NCBI GenBank assembly: GCA_038562555.1
Contig: JBCFBK010000077.1
Location: 1 to 17,953 of the forward strand
Reading direction: 5' to 3'
DNA: 17,953 bases
From: JBCFBK01 sp038562555
GTDB lineage: Bacteria; Bacteroidota; Bacteroidia; Bacteroidales; Prolixibacteraceae
How positions within the stretch are numbered: the first letter of the stretch is position 1; the number at the start of each line of letters is the position of its first letter. Below the pieces are notes generated by a model. It was not told the DNA's origin. It saw only the letters and a list, made by a program, of their open reading frames with translations, and searched no databases. Made by a program: the position numbers and the translations under genes. Shown here piece by piece: positions 7,758 through 16,511 of this stretch.

Positions 7758-10700
7758 TTAGAAACTGACATTGAGCTTAATACCGACAGGAATCGTCCAG
7801 GGAGAAACATTAAACCGTTCAATTCCCTGTTTAAACATGATTCCGCCATTTCCCTGCACGCTGCTTTCGGGCTGGAAAGCCATTTCCGGGTCAATGTTTA
7901 TGCCAGCCTTGGTCCACAGGATTATGTTCCGGCTGTAGAGCGAAACAGAAGCATTTTGTATTCCAAGCGATTTCAGGGGAGGTAACTGATAGGAAATTGA
8001 AATTTCCCGGAGTTTAACAAAGTCGGCGTCGAAAGTCGCCGTACGGGTGTAATCCCATCCATAGAAATCCTGATAACGGATATACTGCGTTTCCGGACCG
8101 CCTAAATTTTCATATTGGGCGATAAAATTTCCGTTATCATCGTAATCGCCCACAACGCCCGGCATAAATACCCCGTCGTGAAGGGTAATACCACTCTCTT
8201 CGTGCTCAAAGCCCCCGGTTTCCTGTGTTGGTCCGCCAACAACGACAAAGAACATGCCTTCGGGTGACAAGTATTGATCTGCATGTTGTTTCAGATAGGC
8301 AGGCACATCACTGATATTGTTGATTTTGACTGTTCTGTCAATCCACCTTTGCGTATGCAGATCCGATTCACCGTAACGCAACGTCTGCGAAACAAACTGG
8401 CCGCCCTTTCTCCAGTCAAGACTGGCACTAAAGGTCCACTTCTTATAGTTTAGCGTGGTCTGAATTCCCATGGTAAAATCGGGATTGAAATTGCCGATTA
8501 CCGGTGCAACCCGTTTACCGTCTTTTTCCCACGTTCCGTCTGAGCTGTCCCATCCTTCATCGTCAATAATCGGCCACCCGTAATATTCCGAGTTTTTATC
8601 TTCAACCCGTAACATCTTCTTGTCGATGATATTACCAATTTCTTCACCAACCCAGGTTACAGCGCCGCCCTTTGCATCCGTCCACAAGGTAATATAGTTA
8701 AAGCCGGTGGTTAATTCTTCGACCCGGGTTCTGTTTCTGGAATAAACGAAATTGAGGTCCCAGCTCAGATCGTTGGTTTTGACAGGTGTCATTCCCAGGG
8801 AAAGTTCAAGTCCCTTGCTTGAAATTAATCCCGCATTGATTTGCTTCTCCCCATATCCGGAAGACGGCGGGAGACCAATTTTCAGGATCTGGTTTTCATT
8901 TTCCGAAGAATAGTAGGTTCCCTCGAATCGTATCCGGTTATCATAAAGTGCCAAATCAGCGCCGATTTCCCAGGAGGTCTGGATTTCCGGTTTGAGGTTG
9001 GGGAGCAGCAATGTTCCCGAACTGGTGAGGCGCGGCTGACTTCCCCAGGCGCCCGCATCGCTCATAACAGCCAGCAACTGGTAAGGATCGGTGTCGTTAC
9101 CCACCATGGCCACGCCTCCACGCAACTTAGCCAAAGAAACCCGGTTATCCATCGCGAACATGTTATTGAGCAATAAGCTCACAGAAGCCGAAGGATAGAA
9201 GTAGGACCGGTTTTCTTCGGGAAGTGTACTGGACCAGTCGTTCCTGGCCGTCAGATCAAGATATGCAAAATCCTTATAGCCTAACGATGCCAGGGCATAG
9301 GCGCTGTAGATGGCTTTTCTGCTCCACGACGAATTGTACTGGATATTGGTGTTGGCAATATTACTGATCGAGTAAATACCCGGAATTATCAGGCCCGAAC
9401 CACCGTCCTTGGCTTTCGTTGTACTATTCGAAGCATACTGAAACATATAGTTTCCGCCGGCAGACGCAGAAAGGTTGAAATCACCAAAGTCAGTATCGTA
9501 AGAAAGGAGGAAATCCGCATTTTGTTCCCTGCTGTAAAGATTGCTCAGACCATAAAATCCATTCGGTTCATTGGTATAGCTCGCTGCAATTTTTGTATCG
9601 CGGAATTCATGGAACTGATCGTGCGTATAACGGAGCTGCAAAGCCAGTTCCTGCGTTAATTTCCAGTCGACCATCACATTCCCGTAAACGCGGTCCCTTT
9701 TAAATCCGTTGTTTACTTCATGGGCAAGAAAATAGGGATTGTTTATATACTCCCCGCTGGAATAACTTCCGTCAGAATTGATGACCAGTTCATAAGGCGA
9801 GTATTGCATAAGTCCTTCTTTCCCTTTCACCCAGTAGTCTTTTAGCTTCAGAACATCAATATGCGGATTCAGCTCATAGACTGCCTGCATGGGATTGGCT
9901 CCGCGGTTGCCGGCAGGACGATTATCAGCACCCGATGTCGTAAAGTTAATACTGGAGCTTACACTGATTTTATCATTCAACCTGACGGTCGAGTTCAGAG
10001 AAATTGAATGCCGGTGTAAGTCACTGTTTGGAATAACCCCTTTGTTTTGCATGTTATTGTAAGACAGCCGGTAATCCAGTTTTTCATTAGAATCGGTGAT
10101 GGAAATTGTATTATCGGTCGTATACCCTGTTTCAAAGAAATTCTTATAGTTATCGGAATGAGATACTAACGGGCTTGCCGTAAGCTCTCCGTTGGCATCA
10201 AAATAGGGCCATTGATAGGCCATAATACCCTTATCCAGTTCAGGTCCCACCCAGCCGCTTGTTGAAGGATCAATGACCATGTAAGGCAGGTCGCCGGGAG
10301 GTCTGTTATCCTGGGTGTACGGACGATTGCCGTTGGCGAACATGTTATGCTTTGGAAGATATTTGTACGGATTTTCCATAACGGTGTTCGAACTGACCGT
10401 AATGCCCAATCCCTTTTTTTGTTTGCCTGTTTTGGTGGTGATCAGTACCACTCCGTTTCCGGCCCTGGAACCATAAAGTGCGGCCGCACTTGGTCCTTTC
10501 AGTACAGACACGCTTTCAATATTTTCAGAACTAAGGTCTGAAATAGCGTTTCCGTAATCGACTTTGTTGTCGCTCCCCATCTGTGAAATATTATTCAGCG
10601 AGTTGTTCATCGGAATACCGTCAACCACAAACAGCGGCTGGTTGTCACTTGTCAGGGATGATGCTCCCCTGATGACCATACTGACAGAAGAACCCGGGAT

Positions 10701-11171
10701 ACCGGTCGAACTGATATTGACGCCAGCCACCTTTCCGGCCAGTGAATTCAACACATTTTCCTGGGCAACCTTTTGGATTGATTCACCTTTTACCTCAGCC
10801 ACCGAGTATCCCAACGATTTTTTCTGCCTCGAAATACCTAATGCGGTTACCACCACTTCATCAACGCCGATAGTCGCCGGTTCCAGCGTAACATTGATCT
10901 GGGAGCGGCCATTTACCTGAATTTCCTGCGTTTGCATCCCTACAAAGGAGAAAACCAACACAGCCTGTGCATTGGGCAAAGTAATGTTATAATTACCGTC
11001 AACATCACTGAGTACTCCATTGGATGTACCCTTGAGTACAATCGTAACCCCGGGAAGGACTTCTCCGTCAGAACTCTTTACAACACCACGCACATTTAAC
11101 TGAGCGAATGCCGCGCCTGACAGAAAAACGAATATTCCCAGGAGAAGCAATTGAAAAACTTTCCGTTTCAT
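7758..11171 (-). CDS. susC-like: SusC/RagA-family TonB-linked outer-membrane transporter
   Basis: This 1137-residue TonB-dependent transporter imports the ligand held by the adjacent SusD using energy from TonB-ExbBD. Residues 1-23 are a signal peptide (cleavage AFA/Q). Residues about 25-97 are the carboxypeptidase-regulatory-like domain seen at the N-terminus of SusC proteins. A TonB-box-like DEVVVTA lies at 104-110. The plug domain follows, with FVVDGIPMNN (181-190) and VSVLKGPSAAALYGSRAGNG (221-240). The rest is the beta-barrel, ending in an aromatic C-terminal residue (LNVSF) as outer-membrane proteins do. There is no STN signalling domain, so it should not directly drive an anti-sigma/sigma cascade. 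It is the first gene of the long minus-strand unit; a 318-base region with symmetric elements lies upstream. Confidence 0.98.
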   Translation of the reverse strand: MKRKVFQLLLLGIFVFLSGAAFAQLNVRGVVKSSDGEVLPGVTIVLKGTSNGVLSDVDGNYNITLPNAQAVLVFSFVGMQTQEIQVNGRSQINVTLEPATIGVDEVVVTALGISRQKKSLGYSVAEVKGESIQKVAQENVLNSLAGKVAGVNISSTGIPGSSVSMVIRGASSLTSDNQPLFVVDGIPMNNSLNNISQMGSDNKVDYGNAISDLSSENIESVSVLKGPSAAALYGSRAGNGVVLITTKTGKQKKGLGITVSSNTVMENPYKYLPKHNMFANGNRPYTQDNRPPGDLPYMVIDPSTSGWVGPELDKGIMAYQWPYFDANGELTASPLVSHSDNYKNFFETGYTTDNTISITDSNEKLDYRLSYNNMQNKGVIPNSDLHRHSISLNSTVRLNDKISVSSSINFTTSGADNRPAGNRGANPMQAVYELNPHIDVLKLKDYWVKGKEGLMQYSPYELVINSDGSYSSGEYINNPYFLAHEVNNGFKRDRVYGNVMVDWKLTQELALQLRYTHDQFHEFRDTKIAASYTNEPNGFYGLSNLYSREQNADFLLSYDTDFGDFNLSASAGGNYMFQYASNSTTKAKDGGSGLIIPGIYSISNIANTNIQYNSSWSRKAIYSAYALASLGYKDFAYLDLTARNDWSSTLPEENRSYFYPSASVSLLLNNMFAMDNRVSLAKLRGGVAMVGNDTDPYQLLAVMSDAGAWGSQPRLTSSGTLLLPNLKPEIQTSWEIGADLALYDNRIRFEGTYYSSENENQILKIGLPPSSGYGEKQINAGLISSKGLELSLGMTPVKTNDLSWDLNFVYSRNRTRVEELTTGFNYITLWTDAKGGAVTWVGEEIGNIIDKKMLRVEDKNSEYYGWPIIDDEGWDSSDGTWEKDGKRVAPVIGNFNPDFTMGIQTTLNYKKWTFSASLDWRKGGQFVSQTLRYGESDLHTQRWIDRTVKINNISDVPAYLKQHADQYLSPEGMFFVVVGGPTQETGGFEHEESGITLHDGVFMPGVVGDYDDNGNFIAQYENLGGPETQYIRYQDFYGWDYTRTATFDADFVKLREISISYQLPPLKSLGIQNASVSLYSRNIILWTKAGINIDPEMAFQPESSVQGNGGIMFKQGIERFNVSPWTIPVGIKLNVSF

Positions 11172-11489
11172 ACCTGATTAGAGTTGGTTAATAATAATTT
11201 TTGAACGTACAGACCAAACAAAGTTTGGGACTAAGCACTTTTTAAAAGACAACAAGGAAAGTCCGGATGGTTTTTTATCGCTACAAAGATTAAAATTTTC
11301 ACAAAGCAAGTCTTGTGGAATATTATTCACTTTGCATCATATCTTAACCCATGATAGTCACACTAAATCGATTAAGTGTTTAGCATTTTGTTAATATTCA
11401 ATCACAATATAATCAATCTTAATAAGAATAGATTACAGATTGGGCAGGGTTTATCAAATACAGAGCTCCTGTTCACCGGTTATTAAAAA
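11172..11489. other. 318-base intergenic region upstream of susC
   Basis: This A+T-rich gap lies between the stop of the membrane-protein gene and the SusC start. It holds no coding sequence that I can support. It contains a 20-base palindrome (listed separately) and a short perfect hairpin, CCAAAC-AAA-GTTTGG, at 11214-11228, 43 bases before the SusC start. The minus-strand octamer AAACTTTG (11226 to 11219) matches the Bacteroidota -7 box TAnnTTTG except at its first base, but the nearest TTG is about 23 bases upstream rather than about 19-21, so the promoter call stays weak. The susC promoter must be somewhere here if the gene is the operon head. Confidence 0.5.
11360..11379. promoter_or_regulatory. 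Operator-like palindrome upstream of susC
   Basis: ACACTAAATCGATTAAGTGT is symmetric about ATCGAT with one mismatched pair in 20 bases. It lies about 190 bases upstream of the SusC start, in a non-coding region. Such symmetry is typical of a dimeric repressor or activator site. There is no regulator gene in the window to match it with, so the role is inferred. Confidence 0.4.
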
Positions 11490-12818
11490 TCAAAACCTGA
11501 TATTGGAACCGGCCATTTCACCATGAATCGATATGGATATAAAGCTTAAAACGAGTATGGACAGAACAAGAATCACGAGCCATTTTGACCATTCGTAAAT
11601 CCTTATTCCGGCATACAGCTTTTCGGAAAAGGCAGGAAAATGCTTTCCAACCAGAAAAAGGATTACCATCAAATTGATGATATACAAGTGATGATTTAGC
11701 TTAAAGATGCCCTTGAATGCCCCGGAAACAATATAACTGAATATCACATAAACCGCAAAGTACAGTATAAACAAAAACCGGACGTTTTGTCTTGCTCCCG
11801 GAAAGGAGCTGGCGTTTACCGTTTTGTTCCGGCCCAGGCAGATCATGACAGTCAATACGATCAACGCAACCAGGCTTCCGGGAAGCGTCGCATTTCCTTC
11901 CTGCTGAATCTGCGAAAATCCATTCAATAAGGGGTTTATCAAGGACGAAGATTGTTCAAAAACCAGAAGGGGGATTAAAACAAAGATGATATAAAATGCC
12001 AATCTGTTTTCCCAGGGTTTGATTAGTGCAGTCTCTCTTTCTTCCGGCCATTTGGTGCTAAATACCCCATAGGCCATTGACGTACCTCCGAAAAAACCAA
12101 TGGAGTATTCCATTACATTCCACATATTGAACTGAATTTCCAGGACATTGCCCAGAATCTGAAGGAAATTACCAAACGCAAAGCCGAAGCCGGCACCCAG
12201 TGCCGAAATTAACGCAACCCGCAAAGCAGGAGTATAGTGATTACGCGCCATAAACCAGGTCATGGCAACGCCTGCACCTAGACAGACCGCCCAGGCTTCC
12301 GACCTGGGAGGAGTCATTCGTAATCCAAGTTGTTCAATTATAAAATAATAGGCGATGATGCCGCCTGCAGTCATTTCAGCCATTAGCAATCCCCACGCCA
12401 CTCTTTTCTGCTTTGTTGAACTTAAACTCAGTCCCACAAGTCCGCCACCCAGTAATCCATACAAGCCTCCTATTATAAAAAGCATCAAAAGACCATAGGA
12501 AGCATTCAAAAAGTCATCACTGCGGCCATAACCCACAATTTGTCCGTAACTGATCATTCCGCCGGCACCCCAGCCGATTACCGATGCCAGTGAAATAGTC
12601 AGCGCCCTGGCATTCCAGTCTTTGCGTCCTGCAATCAGCACCAACGCAAGGGCACCGATTCCCCCGGCCCATGCCGCTCCCTGCTCATGTCCAAACTGAC
12701 CCCGGATGGCCCAGGCCGTGCCCAGTGTCATGCCAACGATAAGCAAACTTACCCAACTTTTTTCCATATTGAAATGCTGAAAGAATTCCTGATTAAAGTA
12801 ACGAAAAACAAGAAGCAT
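11490..12818 (-). CDS. Polytopic inner-membrane protein with an N-terminal RGQFGHE motif, function unknown
   Basis: The 442 residues contain roughly 12 hydrophobic segments (about 22-38, 51-65, 75-95, 106-130, 140-165, 176-191, 199-222, 235-255, 272-287, 311-328, 346-366, 375-392, 412-432), so it is an integral membrane protein. The end of the first helix carries RGQFGHEQGA (39-48), charged residues unusual in such a place and likely functional. Many segments are glycine-rich (GWGAGGMISYGQ, GLLGGGLVGL, GAGFGFAFGNF), as in transporters. I recognise no named transporter family. The true start may be the ATG at 12767 (Met18, MEKSWVSLL), because the first 17 residues look non-coding and the first helix starts right after it. 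It is divergent from the sialidase-like/deacetylase gene (185-base gap) and upstream of susC on the same strand. Transport or sensing of a sugar product is a guess from context. Confidence 0.82.
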   Translation of the reverse strand: MLLVFRYFNQEFFQHFNMEKSWVSLLIVGMTLGTAWAIRGQFGHEQGAAWAGGIGALALVLIAGRKDWNARALTISLASVIGWGAGGMISYGQIVGYGRSDDFLNASYGLLMLFIIGGLYGLLGGGLVGLSLSSTKQKRVAWGLLMAEMTAGGIIAYYFIIEQLGLRMTPPRSEAWAVCLGAGVAMTWFMARNHYTPALRVALISALGAGFGFAFGNFLQILGNVLEIQFNMWNVMEYSIGFFGGTSMAYGVFSTKWPEERETALIKPWENRLAFYIIFVLIPLLVFEQSSSLINPLLNGFSQIQQEGNATLPGSLVALIVLTVMICLGRNKTVNASSFPGARQNVRFLFILYFAVYVIFSYIVSGAFKGIFKLNHHLYIINLMVILFLVGKHFPAFSEKLYAGIRIYEWSKWLVILVLSILVLSFISISIHGEMAGSNIRF

Positions 12819-12968
12819 CCGCTTATCTTATTTTATTCGGTTTGCATGAATTTTTAACTCCCGCGTGAAAACAATGACCCTTCACAGAACCATAACCGAT
12901 CCCGCAGCAGGTTAAAATACCATGTGATCTGATTAAGAAAACAGAAGTGTTCTTTGATTTCTATGTGC

Positions 12969-12976
12969 TAACTTTA
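12969..12976 (+). promoter_or_regulatory. Possible Bacteroidota -7 promoter box for the fusion gene
   Basis: TAACTTTA matches the Bacteroidota housekeeping -7 consensus TAnnTTTG at all but the last position. It would start transcription about 20 bases before the ATG at 13004. A TTTG lies upstream but only 12 bases away, closer than the usual -33 spacing, so support is weak. I saw no clear counterpart for the divergent membrane-protein gene. Confidence 0.25.
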
Positions 12977-13003
12977 AACACGCAAAACCAATAAACTCTT
13001 CAA

Positions 13004-15154
13004 ATGGAGAACGTCACACATCACGTCATACCGTTCAGACTTCTTTCAAGGGTCTGCATGATCGGACTGCTCTGGATGATCGGCACTGGAATAATGGCGG
13101 CCAGCCCCGCAAAATCAGCCAAACCCTTGTTCCGGTCCGACCCGGTTTTCCCGGCGCAGGATAAGCATGTGCACAGCAGCGCGATTGTGGAGCTACCCAA
13201 CGGAGATCTGCTTGCATGCTGGTTCGAAGGATCGGGTGAGCGGACCGCAAACGATGTCATGATTCGGGGAGCCCGGCTAAAAAAGGGTCAGTCGAAATGG
13301 AGTGAACCCTTTGTGCTGGCCGATACGCCCGACAATCCCGATTGTAATCCGACCCTGTTTATCGATCAAAAGGGTCGCCTGCACCTGATCTGGATTGTCG
13401 TTGTGGCCAACCAATGGGAGAATTCAATCCTGAAGACCCGCATCTCGTCCGATTACCTGAATGATGGCCCACCGAAGTGGGACTGGCAGGATCTGATTTT
13501 GCTCAAACCGGGCGAAGAGCTTGCAAAGGCTCTGGCGGACAAATTTAACGAGTTGAAAGCTCCGGAACTGGCGTGGGCGGCTTACGCGCCTCAATATGAA
13601 AAGCAAATCATCGAAGCGGCCCATGATCCTTTAAAAAGGGAAACAGGCTGGATGCCGCGGATAAAACCGCTCACACTTCCTTCTGGCCGGATCTTGCTGC
13701 CCTTATATTCCGATGGGTTTAATCTTTCCCTGATCGCTGTTTCGGACGATCAGGGTGATCATTGGAAAGCTTCCATGCCCATCGTGGGACGCGGAAACAT
13801 CCAGCCTGCCATTGTCAGGAAAAAAGATGGTACGCTGGTGGCTTTTATGCGCGATAATGGCGACGCTCCGGGCCGCATCATGAAAAGTGAATCAACCGAT
13901 GACGGACTAAACTGGACTGCAGCGCAAAAAACCGGTCTGCCAAATCCCGGATCAAGTGTGGATGCCATTACGCTGAAAGACGGAAATCTGCTGATGGTTT
14001 ACAATGATCTCGAAGACGGACGGCACCGGTTAGCGGTAAGCCTTTCGGATGATGAAGGAGAAAGCTGGAAATGGACCAGGTACCTGGAAAACAACAAAGA
14101 GGGAAGCTTCTCCTATCCTACCGTTATTGAAACAAAAGACGGACTGATTCACGTATCCTATTCCTGGAGCGTGAAGAATGAAAAAACAATCACACATGCT
14201 GTTTTCTCACCGGCATGGATCAAAGAAAACCCGGCTAAAATGACAAATGCGGAAAAAATCGGATTTCCTGCAGGCAAAAAAATCCTGCTCCTTCATATGG
14301 ATGATCTGGGTATGTGCCCGGAAGCCAATGAGGCCGGCAGATTTTATATGAAAAATGGCTTTGTCAGCTCAGGAGCAGTCATGATGCCCTGCCCGGCGGC
14401 GAAGGAATTTATCGACTGGGCAAAAAAGAACCCGGGGAATGACGTCGGCGTACACCTCACGCTGACCAGCGAATGGAAAACATACCGCTGGGGACCGATC
14501 GCCGATCCGACTAAAGTGCCGGGATTACTGGATCCGGAGCGCAAGCTCTACCGGGGAGTGCGGGAGGTGGTGATGAACGCCACTCCGGCGGAGGTGGAAA
14601 CCGAAATCCGTGCACAGATCGACAAGATGCTGGCCTTAGGTCTGACTCCCTCTCACATCGATACACACATGGGAACCTTGTACGGATCGCCCGAATTTGT
14701 TTCTGTATTTCTTAAAGTAGCCGAAGACTATGGGATTCCCGCCAATGCCATTGATTTGTCTAATCCCGAAGTTGCCGGGAAATACCGGGATGCCGGTTAT
14801 CCGGTCACTGAAAACGTGATAGAAATTCTGAATTCCTATAAACTTCCCAGGCTGGACAATTTTACCAGTGTCCCTGACGGAAAAACCTATGAACTCAAAA
14901 GAGCCAACTTCCTGGCACTGGTCAATTCGCTCCATGAGGGACTTACTGAAATCATTTTTCACCCTTCAGTTGAATCGGATCAACTGCGGTCGATCACCGG
15001 ATCATGGCAGCAGCGGGTATGGGAAGCCCGGCTGTTTTCAGACCCTGTTGTGATCAACTACTTCAAAGACAACGGCATCGTACTGACCAACTGGAAAGAA
15101 ATTATGACAAAGTTTAATTCCCGGGCACATGCTGCCGGAAACAAAAAACATTGA
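13004..15154 (+). CDS. Secreted fusion: sialidase-like BNR beta-propeller + YdjC/ChbG-type carbohydrate deacetylase
   Basis: The protein has 716 residues. An N-terminal export signal (hydrophobic stretch about 18-33, MIGTGIMAAS) predicts periplasmic or secreted location. Residues about 45-405 are a sialidase-family (BNR_2-type) propeller with Asp-box repeats SxDxGxxW at 247-254, 297-304 and 348-355. I do not find the canonical FRIP motif, so sialic acid is not a safe substrate. Residues about 424-700 match YdjC/ChbG/HpnK deacetylases: HMDDLG (431-436, catalytic/metal aspartates), GVHLTL with His484, SHIDTHMG (550-557, metal histidines) and a late FHP (652-654). That family removes N-acetyl groups from amino sugars or chito-oligosaccharides using a divalent metal. 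The junction is continuous, with no frameshift. One chain could thus cleave a terminal sugar and deacetylate it or its neighbour. It is the only plus-strand gene, followed by a strong terminator. Confidence 0.93.
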   Translation: MENVTHHVIPFRLLSRVCMIGLLWMIGTGIMAASPAKSAKPLFRSDPVFPAQDKHVHSSAIVELPNGDLLACWFEGSGERTANDVMIRGARLKKGQSKWSEPFVLADTPDNPDCNPTLFIDQKGRLHLIWIVVVANQWENSILKTRISSDYLNDGPPKWDWQDLILLKPGEELAKALADKFNELKAPELAWAAYAPQYEKQIIEAAHDPLKRETGWMPRIKPLTLPSGRILLPLYSDGFNLSLIAVSDDQGDHWKASMPIVGRGNIQPAIVRKKDGTLVAFMRDNGDAPGRIMKSESTDDGLNWTAAQKTGLPNPGSSVDAITLKDGNLLMVYNDLEDGRHRLAVSLSDDEGESWKWTRYLENNKEGSFSYPTVIETKDGLIHVSYSWSVKNEKTITHAVFSPAWIKENPAKMTNAEKIGFPAGKKILLLHMDDLGMCPEANEAGRFYMKNGFVSSGAVMMPCPAAKEFIDWAKKNPGNDVGVHLTLTSEWKTYRWGPIADPTKVPGLLDPERKLYRGVREVVMNATPAEVETEIRAQIDKMLALGLTPSHIDTHMGTLYGSPEFVSVFLKVAEDYGIPANAIDLSNPEVAGKYRDAGYPVTENVIEILNSYKLPRLDNFTSVPDGKTYELKRANFLALVNSLHEGLTEIIFHPSVESDQLRSITGSWQQRVWEARLFSDPVVINYFKDNGIVLTNWKEIMTKFNSRAHAAGNKKH

Positions 15155-15163
15155 TAAATGCTG

Positions 15164-15203
15164 TTTCCGCCGGGACAGGTAAGCTGCCCGGCGGAAATCT
15201 TTT
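15164..15203 (+). terminator. Rho-independent terminator between convergent genes
   Basis: TTTCCGCCGGG (15164-15174) and CCCGGCGGAAA (15187-15197) form a perfect 11-pair G+C-rich stem. It is extended inward by CAG/CTG after a one-base bulge and followed by TCTTTT. It begins 9 bases after the fusion-gene stop. The stem is symmetric, so it may also stop transcripts arriving from the ceramidase-like gene on the other strand, although the T-run favours the plus strand. Confidence 0.9.
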
Positions 15204-15222
15204 CAGCCGGATTAATGATCTT

Positions 15223-16503
15223 CTATTGCGCCGGCCCCGGATTCTCCTCAATCATTTTTAACGCTTCCTTTTCATAAAGCTCTCCGGTCATTTCGCCCAG
15301 TGATGTGCGGGTTATGTATTTGTACCGGTCAAAACTGTTGTAATCTTCTTTGGTCAGTATATATCCGAAAGCATCGTTGGTTAAGCCGAACAGAAAAGGT
15401 TGGCCGGTTTTCATGTGCCGTTTCAGATAATAGCCAATATTCGGTAACGCTTCACCGGGAATGGTCAGCGCCTGAACTCTTCCAATATTCAACAGGTTAA
15501 TTTGGGTTGAAACAACGCTAAAATCGATGGATTTCGATTTATCGACCAGCGGTGAATTCTTTAAAACGTACTGCATTTCGGGTGATTCAACCGGAAGTTC
15601 AATATCTTTTGCAACACAAAACAGGTCCGGGTTTTCCTGAAGGGGAGCCGGTTCAATGATGCGCAGCGCTTCGTCGGCCAACAGGTTACCAATCCGGATG
15701 CATTCGTCCCAGTTGTTCGCTTCATTAGTCGTTTCTCCCGCTCTTCGGTTGTCTGCTGTAACCATGCCGCCCTGGGCGCTGTTCATAAAGAGGGCCATAC
15801 CGCCTGCTTTCGACTCGATACGATCGTATAACGGACCACATAAATCGGGACTTAGCAATTTTCGTTTGGTACCTAATATTTCGGGATGAGTGGCATAATT
15901 TACCAGGGTTGTCAGGACTTTTCCCTTATTTTTCCCTGATACGGCGATGGCTTGAATAACCCCACAGCGCGGATCGTATAATTCGGGTGCATAGTAATTA
16001 TAGGCAATTTTTCCTTTTGCTTCGCCGACCGCTGTTTTCAGGGAAACAGGTTCAAGTTTTGAGATGGCTTCATTGACTGCATCCGCAATTTGCACCACGC
16101 ACCAATCCAGGTATTCCAGATCTGCACCGATATTGCCATTTTCATCAGAAAAAGCATAAGCATCGGGTGCGCTATGTGTATGAGTCGCTCCGATTAAAAT
16201 GCATTCCGGGGAAATTCCCCTGATCAGTTTTCTGGAACGATCGCCCAGATAGGCGGGCCATCCCAGGTTATCAATACTGACAATGGCAACACGGGTTTCT
16301 CCTTTCTCCAAAACCAACGTCCTGACGGTCAGATCCCCCTGTTTGCCACCGGGCATGACCGGCGTTCCCATTCCTCCGGATATCGGGATCAGTTTTTCGG
16401 GCGTGATTACCCGCATGGCAGCTCCTGCTTTGAAGGTCTGTGCATGGATTGATACAAAAGAAAATACCAACCAGATGATGAATAAAGAAAAAAATGCCTT
16501 CAT
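15223..16503 (-). CDS. Neutral/alkaline ceramidase-fold secreted protein, probably not a true ceramidase
   Basis: The 426-residue protein has a signal peptide (1-21, ending HA/Q). It resembles the N-terminal catalytic domain of neutral/alkaline non-lysosomal ceramidases but lacks the C-terminal domain of full-length enzymes (about 650 or more residues). Landmarks are GATHTHSAPD (105-114), NYATHPEIL (202-210), NSAQGGM (241-247), PGEALPN (349-355) and LTNDAFGYILTKEDY (374-388). By comparison with that family, His110, His206, Glu351 and Tyr388 are plausible zinc ligands. In true ceramidases the segment after the second histidine carries the nucleophilic serine in a GNLSPN-like context; here it reads GGMVTAD, so the serine appears to be absent. 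Hydrolysis of a different amide or ester, perhaps on a sugar, is therefore likelier. It starts 8 bases after the PqaA-like gene and shares its transcript. Confidence 0.88.
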   Translation of the reverse strand: MKAFFSLFIIWLVFSFVSIHAQTFKAGAAMRVITPEKLIPISGGMGTPVMPGGKQGDLTVRTLVLEKGETRVAIVSIDNLGWPAYLGDRSRKLIRGISPECILIGATHTHSAPDAYAFSDENGNIGADLEYLDWCVVQIADAVNEAISKLEPVSLKTAVGEAKGKIAYNYYAPELYDPRCGVIQAIAVSGKNKGKVLTTLVNYATHPEILGTKRKLLSPDLCGPLYDRIESKAGGMALFMNSAQGGMVTADNRRAGETTNEANNWDECIRIGNLLADEALRIIEPAPLQENPDLFCVAKDIELPVESPEMQYVLKNSPLVDKSKSIDFSVVSTQINLLNIGRVQALTIPGEALPNIGYYLKRHMKTGQPFLFGLTNDAFGYILTKEDYNSFDRYKYITRTSLGEMTGELYEKEALKMIEENPGPAQ

Positions 16504-16511
16504 AGTGCAAA

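Noticed and set aside
11214..11228. CCAAAC-AAA-GTTTGG hairpin as a terminator
   Set aside because: The stem is only six pairs with a three-base loop, no T-run follows, and it lies in the leader of susC, so it is only noted in the intergenic entry.
11461..11489. Possible terminator of the membrane-protein gene (ACAG/CTGT stem)
   Set aside because: The stem is about five pairs with a wobble and no proper T-run; too weak to call.
14636..14962. Antisense 108-codon frame within the deacetylase domain
   Set aside because: The plus-strand frame carries the conserved HIDTH metal motif here, so the antisense frame is incidental.
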